This document shows, in pieces, positions 59,810 through 64,000 of a DNA stretch of 64,000 bases. The stretch is from the NCBI RefSeq assembly GCF_025753855.1, contig NZ_JAOWPT010000003.1:496001-560000 (forward strand), read 5' to 3'. How positions within the stretch are numbered: position 1 is the stretch's first letter; every line of letters starts with the position of its first letter. The notes beneath the pieces were generated by a model. That model saw only the letters and a program-made list of their open reading frames with translations, was not told the origin of the DNA and made no database searches. A program made the position numbers and the translations under genes. The DNA comes from Mesorhizobium sp. ZC-5 (GTDB lineage: Bacteria > Pseudomonadota > Alphaproteobacteria > Rhizobiales > Rhizobiaceae).

Positions 59810-60958
59810 ATGAGCCTCACCAATCAGGATATCGTCGATCTCATCTCGTTCCGACGCGAATTGCATCGCTTTCCAGAAATTTCCAACGAAGAGGAGGCGA
59901 CGGCAAAGCGCGTGACCAATTTCCTCGGCGAAACCAGTCCGAGCATGGTGCTCACCGGTCTCGGCGGCCATGGAGTGGCGATGGTTTACGACGGCGCCGA
60001 GCCGGGACCGACCGTGCTCTTTCGCAGCGAACTCGATGCGCTGCCGATCGAGGAACTGCCGGATATCCCCCACCGCTCCTCCGTTCCCGGTAAGTCGCAT
60101 ATGTGCGGCCACGACGGCCACACTACCATTCTCGCCGCGCTCGCCCGCCAGTTCGGCCGTCGTCCGCCAATGCGCGGACGCGTCGTGCTGATGTTCCAGC
60201 CGGCGGAGGAAACGGGCGATGGAGCCGCCGGCGTGGTGGCCGATCCGCGTTACGAGCAAATCCGCCCGGATTACGCGTTCTCGCTGCACAACCTGCCTGG
60301 GACGCCGCTCGGCCATGTGCGGCTCAAGCCAGGCGTCGTCAACTGCGCCTCGCGTGGCATGCGGATCGTGCTCGACGGCAAGACGGCCCATTCGTCGATG
60401 CCCGAGACCGGCACCTCGCCGATGCTCGCCGTCAGCAGGCTGATGCCGGCACTGGCGAAGCTCGGCGGCGGCAGCTTCCAGGATGACGACTTCGCCATGG
60501 TGACCGTCACCCATGCATCGATGGGCGAGCCGGTTTTCGGCGTCGCGCCGGGGCAGGCCACGATCCTCGCCACGCTCCGTACCAGGCTCGACGAGCGCAT
60601 GGCCGATCTCTGCGCGTCGGCCGAGACACTGGTGCGCGAAGCCGCCGAAAAGGACGGCTTGCGCCACACGATCGATTATCACGAGATCTTCGTCGCCAGT
60701 CTCAATGCACCGGAGGCAGTGGAGCACCTGCGTACGGCGCTCGAAGCGGAAGGAATCTCCCACGACGAGGAGGAATTGCCGATGCGCGCCTCGGAGGATT
60801 TCGGCCTCTTCGGCCACACCTCCAAATCGGCGATGTTCTTCCTCGGGGCGGGCGTCGACAGTCCTTCGCTGCACAATCCGGACTATGATTTCCCCGATCA
60901 TCTGATCGCCGTTGGCTCGCGCATCTTCATGCGCACCGCCCGTAATCTTCTCGGGTAG
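59810..60958 (+). CDS. M20 family amidohydrolase
   Basis: A 382-residue metallohydrolase of the M20D type (hippurate/aminoacylase-like). The metal-binding site is HMCGHDGH, followed by FQPAEETGDGA with the catalytic glutamate. Later ligands appear in FSLHNLPG and the C-terminal MRASEDFGLF. It probably hydrolyses an N-acyl amino acid; the substrate is unknown. GGAG precedes ATG 59810. It follows the tRNA gene but has its own start region. Confidence 0.88.
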   Translation: MSLTNQDIVDLISFRRELHRFPEISNEEEATAKRVTNFLGETSPSMVLTGLGGHGVAMVYDGAEPGPTVLFRSELDALPIEELPDIPHRSSVPGKSHMCGHDGHTTILAALARQFGRRPPMRGRVVLMFQPAEETGDGAAGVVADPRYEQIRPDYAFSLHNLPGTPLGHVRLKPGVVNCASRGMRIVLDGKTAHSSMPETGTSPMLAVSRLMPALAKLGGGSFQDDDFAMVTVTHASMGEPVFGVAPGQATILATLRTRLDERMADLCASAETLVREAAEKDGLRHTIDYHEIFVASLNAPEAVEHLRTALEAEGISHDEEELPMRASEDFGLFGHTSKSAMFFLGAGVDSPSLHNPDYDFPDHLIAVGSRIFMRTARNLLG

Positions 60959-61052
60959 ACGGGCACCGCCAATAAAGGTCGTCAAAATCCTGCCAAAGCT
61001 TTGAGCTAAACGAACCGGATAGCCCGCTGTTGATGGGCTGTTGGGGTGGCCG

Positions 61053-61220
61053 ATGATCCGCTTTGTCCTTATCGCTATCTTCATCCTTGTCGCCTGGCTT
61101 GTGCTGGGTGCCGTCTGGCGCCGCTTGAAGGCTGCCGACCTCGACTGGAATGGTGTCGCTTTCGCCGCCGGTTTCGTGGCGCTGGCGTTCTATTTCCGTC
61201 ACGTCACCGGCATGGGCTGA
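61053..61220 (+). CDS. 55-residue membrane protein
   Basis: A 55-codon ORF encoding two hydrophobic helices (MIRFVLIAIFILVAWLVLGA; GVAFAAGFVALAFYF) around a short basic loop (VWRRLKAADLDWN). A TTGGGGTGG stretch serves as ribosome-binding site. The size and layout fit a genuine small membrane protein. I do not recognise the family. Confidence 0.6.
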   Translation: MIRFVLIAIFILVAWLVLGAVWRRLKAADLDWNGVAFAAGFVALAFYFRHVTGMG

Positions 61221-61256
61221 GACCTCGGCGCTGATTTTGCGCCGGCCATCTCGCGA

Positions 61257-62504
61257 TCAAAGCTCTTTTTCGGCCAGTTCGCGAAATGCATCCGGCACCG
61301 AACGGGAAACTCCCAGCGCAACCGATGCGTAGCCGACCGCATCCCATCCGAAGCGATTGCGTATCGCGTCGACGGCGCAGTCGGCTACCCAGCGGGTCAT
61401 GCCTTTCCTGGTGCCGGGGCGGCGCTTTTCGTCTCTCAGTCCGAGCGGCAACTCCAACTGCAATCCCGATCGTTCCTCGAGATGTGACACCGAGATTGCC
61501 AGCAGCGAGATCGTGTGCTCGTCAGGATGATCGGCAAGCACGGCGCGCACCAGTTCCTCGGCGATCTCCGCAAGCATTGCGGTGGCCGAGATCGGTGCGT
61601 CGAGTGTTATGGACCGCGTGACCGCACGCAGATCGGCGAAGCGGACGCGAACGGTCACGGTCCGACCAGGCCTGGATTTGGCCCGCAGCCGGGTGGCAAC
61701 CCGGTCGGCAAGATGCAGCAGCGTCGGCCGGAACACGTGCTCTTGCGCCGGCCTTTTGCCAAGCGCCGACTGTGCCCCCGCCGATTGCGCGCGTCGGTGC
61801 GTCCTGATTTCGCGAGGATCGCGGTTCCACGCCAGATCCGCCAGCTTTTCTCCCGCGGCGGGACCAAGCAGTTTTTCGAGCGACCAGCCCGGTGTTTGCG
61901 CCAATTGCCCGATGGTGACGACACCGATTTCGGCGAGCCGCGCTTTGGTTACCGGGCCAACTCCCCACATCAGTTCAACGGGCAGGTTGTGAAGGAAATC
62001 CAGCTCGGTCTCGGGATCGACCACCGCCAATCCGTCGGGTTTTGCCGCCTGCGAAGCGATTTTCGCCAGATGTTTGGTACGCGCCACGCCGACCGAAATC
62101 GGCAATCCAAGCTCGGTCCGCACTCGGTGCCGGATTGCCATGGCGATCTCCGCAGGCGGTCCAAACAGCCGTGTGCATCCTGCGACATCTGCAAAAGCTT
62201 CGTCGATCGAAATCCGTTCGACGAGTGGCGTGAAATCGTTGAGCACGGCGATGGCCGCGTCGCCCAGCCGCTGGTAGTCCTTGAAATTGCCGCCGACAAA
62301 GATGAGTTGCGGACAAAGTTCGCGCGCCCGCCTTCCCGGCATGCCGCCACGCACCCCGAAAGCCTTGGCTTCATACGACGCGGCAAGCACCACGCCACCA
62401 CCGACTGCGATCGGTTTGCCGCGCAGCGACGGATCGAGCAACTGCTCAACCGAGGCATAGAAGGCATCCAGGTCGGCATGGAGGATGGTGGCTGTCGTTT
62501 CCAT
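61257..62504 (-). CDS. dinB: DNA polymerase IV (Y family)
   Basis: A 415-residue translesion polymerase. The catalytic acidic residues lie in HADLDAFYASVEQ (near residues 8-20) and SIDEAFADV (near 103-111). The palm/thumb and little-finger parts continue through GVARTKHLAKIASQAAKPDG and the helix-hairpin region. I chose ATG 62504; the open frame upstream is not conserved. An SOS box lies 52 bp upstream of the start. Confidence 0.93.
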   Translation of the reverse strand: METTATILHADLDAFYASVEQLLDPSLRGKPIAVGGGVVLAASYEAKAFGVRGGMPGRRARELCPQLIFVGGNFKDYQRLGDAAIAVLNDFTPLVERISIDEAFADVAGCTRLFGPPAEIAMAIRHRVRTELGLPISVGVARTKHLAKIASQAAKPDGLAVVDPETELDFLHNLPVELMWGVGPVTKARLAEIGVVTIGQLAQTPGWSLEKLLGPAAGEKLADLAWNRDPREIRTHRRAQSAGAQSALGKRPAQEHVFRPTLLHLADRVATRLRAKSRPGRTVTVRVRFADLRAVTRSITLDAPISATAMLAEIAEELVRAVLADHPDEHTISLLAISVSHLEERSGLQLELPLGLRDEKRRPGTRKGMTRWVADCAVDAIRNRFGWDAVGYASVALGVSRSVPDAFRELAEKEL

Positions 62505-62555
62505 CCGACCGTTTCGCCCTGCGATATCCTGAAAAATAGCCCTACGGGTCAGCAA

Positions 62556-62570
62556 GAACAAAAATAGAAC
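62556..62570 (-). promoter_or_regulatory. LexA (SOS) box of dinB
   Basis: On the minus strand this reads GTTC-N7-GTTC exactly (plus strand GAAC-AAAAATA-GAAC), the direct-repeat LexA-binding motif of alphaproteobacteria. It lies 52 bp upstream of the dinB start codon. Confidence 0.85.
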
Positions 62571-62701
62571 AAACGTGACGGATTGTCAAGACGGATGCAT
62601 GACACCTCCCGCAGCGAGCAAAACTGATGAACCTTTTTGCGCGCGCCTGCGACTGATGGGCATGGAGCGGAGGAACCGCCCAGCGATCAAAGGAGTTCAT
62701 C

Positions 62702-63013
62702 ATGTCGATCAAGCGCACATTTGTCTCGGGTCTCGTCGCGGCCGCGGTTGCTGCAAGCGCCGTTCTCGGATCGGTCGAGCAATCGGCCGCCGGAAAGCTC
62801 TCCCACAACGAGAAGGCTGCTCTTTTGGGCATCACCGGCCTGATCATCGGCGCCGCCATCGCCGGCGGCGGAAGCCCGGTCCATCACGATTATTATGGTG
62901 GGAACTCCTGGGAGCGCCATGTCCAGCGCTGCTATGCGCGTTATCGCAGCTATGACCACCGTACCGATACCTATGTCGGTTATGACGGCTACGAACACCG
63001 CTGTCGGCTCTAG
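62702..63013 (+). CDS. BA14K family exported protein
   Basis: A 103-residue protein with a signal peptide (RTFVSGLVAAAVAASAVLGSVEQSAA, cleavage near residue 30) and a glycine-rich membrane-like stretch (LLGITGLIIGAAIAGGG). Its C-terminal segment (HVQRCYARYRSYDHRTDTYVGYDGYEHRCRL) is the BA14K-like signature with paired cysteines. BA14K proteins are immunoreactive Brucella lectin-like proteins. AAAGGAG precedes the ATG. Confidence 0.88.
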   Translation: MSIKRTFVSGLVAAAVAASAVLGSVEQSAAGKLSHNEKAALLGITGLIIGAAIAGGGSPVHHDYYGGNSWERHVQRCYARYRSYDHRTDTYVGYDGYEHRCRL

Positions 63014-63041
63014 TGGACTGAAACGCAACGAAGAAAGGACG

Positions 63042-63070
63042 GAAGGAGCGGCGCTGCCGCTCCTTCTGTT
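63042..63070. terminator. Bidirectional hairpin terminator between BA14K and IclR genes
   Basis: An 11-bp perfect stem (GAAGGAGCGGC / GCCGCTCCTTC) with a GCT loop sits between two convergent genes, followed on the plus strand by TGTTTG and lacking a long T-run. It is probably a shared transcript end. Confidence 0.6.
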
Positions 63071-63077
63071 TGCTGCG

Positions 63078-63905
63078 TCATCCCGCACGTGAAAATTTGC
63101 CACCGATCATCCGCGTCACCTCGGCTGCCGCGTCGCGCACCAGCGGTCCGATGTCGGCGACACGCTCCAGGGTGACGCGCACCGTCGGTCCGGAAATCGA
63201 AACTCCGGCAACCGGTTCGCCGAATTCGTTGAACACGGGAGCGGCGATGCAGCGCATACCGGGATGCCGTTCCTCGTCATCGATGGAAAAACCGCGCTCG
63301 CGTATCTGCAGCAGGTCGCGCGCCAGGGCAGGGGCGTCGGTGATGGTCTTCGGCGTGTAGGTCTCCAGCCCTTCCTTGCGCACGATCGCTGTCACACGCT
63401 CGCCCGGCAGATGCGCGAGGATGGCCTTGCCGATACCGGACGCATGGAAGGAACTGCGCGTGCCCGGACGGAAGAAGGCGCGGATTGCCTGATGAGTCTC
63501 GACCTGGCTGACGAACACCACGCAATCGTCTTCGGCGACGCCGAGATTGGCGGTCTCGCCGGTTTTTTCCATCAGGTCCTGCATGACGATGCGTGCGCGG
63601 TCGACCAGCTTGCGGCGGCGCAGGAAGGCGGAACCCATGCGGTATGTCTCGACGCCGATCGACCAGAGTTGGTCGGTACGATCGAACTCGACCATGCCAT
63701 GCCCTTCCATGGTCGTCAGCATGCGGTAGGCGGTGGAGGCGGCGAGCCCGGAGGCCGCCGCCACTTCGCTCAGAGAGAGACCGTCGCCATCGGCGATGAT
63801 GGCCAGGATGCGCAGCGCCCTGTCCAGAGACTGTACGGAGCTGTTTTCCGCCGGTCCGTGAAAGGAGCGCGGGCGTCCGCGCTGCCGCTTCTCGATGGTC
63901 TCCAT
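63078..63905 (-). CDS. IclR family transcriptional regulator
   Basis: A 275-residue regulator. It has an N-terminal winged helix-turn-helix (SVQSLDRALRILAIIADGDGLSLSEVAAASGLAASTAYRML) and a C-terminal IclR effector-binding domain (HASGIGKAILAHLPGE, GFSIDDEERHPGMRCIAAPVFN). It resembles BhcR-type regulators of glyoxylate metabolism, but I cannot confirm that from this window. It is divergent from whatever lies past 64000, and its operator is probably the repeat region at 63945-63979. Confidence 0.85.
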   Translation of the reverse strand: METIEKRQRGRPRSFHGPAENSSVQSLDRALRILAIIADGDGLSLSEVAAASGLAASTAYRMLTTMEGHGMVEFDRTDQLWSIGVETYRMGSAFLRRRKLVDRARIVMQDLMEKTGETANLGVAEDDCVVFVSQVETHQAIRAFFRPGTRSSFHASGIGKAILAHLPGERVTAIVRKEGLETYTPKTITDAPALARDLLQIRERGFSIDDEERHPGMRCIAAPVFNEFGEPVAGVSISGPTVRVTLERVADIGPLVRDAAAEVTRMIGGKFSRAG

Positions 63906-63944
63906 GCTGAATCCTTCAACTGTGTCGCCCAGAATAATAAAAAA

Positions 63945-63979
63945 TATTTCCGCAATTTGAAATACCCTCGAATTTGAAA
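63945..63979. promoter_or_regulatory. Candidate IclR operator (dyad plus direct repeats)
   Basis: A perfect dyad, TATTTC-N8-GAAATA (63945-63964), overlaps two direct AATTTGAAA repeats (63954-63962 and 63971-63979) 17 bp apart. It lies 40 bp upstream of the regulator gene in an AT-rich divergent region, the usual place for an IclR autoregulatory operator. Confidence 0.5.
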
Positions 63980-64000
63980 AACTGAAAACATTTTAGAATC

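Noticed and set aside
59510-61084. A ~524-codon open frame antisense to the M20 amidohydrolase and crossing the tRNA-Thr gene
   Set aside because: A coding gene across a tRNA in antisense is implausible and the M20 protein motifs are complete.

Overview
This 64 kb window looks like chromosomal core genome of a high-GC alphaproteobacterium of the order Hyphomicrobiales (Rhizobiales), most like Mesorhizobium and relatives. The order is supported by the DivK-PleD pair, a rhizobial suf operon with two cysteine desulfurases, alphaproteobacterial small families (DUF1489, DUF3572, DUF1236, DUF983, BA14K), a PHB phasin, and an alphaproteobacterial GTTC-N7-GTTC SOS box. The genus is a judgement from memory of protein sequences, not a computed result. 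I see no prophage, insertion sequence, integrase or CRISPR array. One tRNA gene (Thr, UGT) is present.

Layout: 0.1-3.7 kb holds a GNAT protein, a HAD hydrolase, DUF3572 and the cell-cycle signalling pair divK-pleD. 4.0-16.1 kb is a long minus-strand block: rpmG, MFS, NUDIX, DUF983, rnr, topA, dprA, plsY, pyrC', pyrB. It is tightly packed and interrupted only by a small plus-strand gene between topA and dprA. 16.2-27.6 kb holds an AidB-like acyl-CoA dehydrogenase, an AEC transporter, two small membrane proteins, ruvX, an MBL hydrolase, gatC-GNAT-gatA, YdcF, DUF599, sdaA and DUF1489. 27.7-29.1 kb is a coupled VWA/J-domain pair. 29.2-34.3 kb holds a SPOR-domain D,D-carboxypeptidase, a phasin and clpS-clpA. 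34.4-42.2 kb holds azlCD, a PAP2 protein, an M23 peptidase, a 25-residue membrane peptide, a Bcp-type peroxiredoxin and a 1144-residue AsmA/YhdP-like protein. 42.2-47.6 kb holds tyrS, anmK, a secreted phytase-esterase-like protein, a PaiB-like protein and an alpha/beta hydrolase. 47.8-55.4 kb is the suf operon (sufS2, B, small ORF, C, D, S1, X, then sufA after a DUF1236 gene on the other strand). 55.4-64 kb holds two GFA proteins, a TfoX protein, a DEAD helicase, NAD kinase, tRNA-Thr, an M20 amidohydrolase, a small membrane protein, dinB, a BA14K protein and an IclR regulator.

Functional themes are translation and its quality control (gatCA, tyrS, rpmG, rnr, clpSA), pyrimidine and phospholipid synthesis (pyrB, pyrC', plsY), envelope maintenance (M23, DD-carboxypeptidase, AsmA-like, anmK), Fe-S assembly under probable iron control (an Irr-type box upstream of sufS2), and SOS mutagenesis (dinB).

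The window is mostly ordinary. The points most worth checking are: a PyrC lacking all the expected metal ligands; an unusual ~28-residue insertion in GatA just before its amidase signature; a 54-residue membrane protein translationally coupled between sufB and sufC; the VWA/J-domain membrane pair; a 25-residue membrane peptide with its own ribosome-binding site and terminator; and several perfect inverted repeats in promoters. No clearly new multi-gene system was found.
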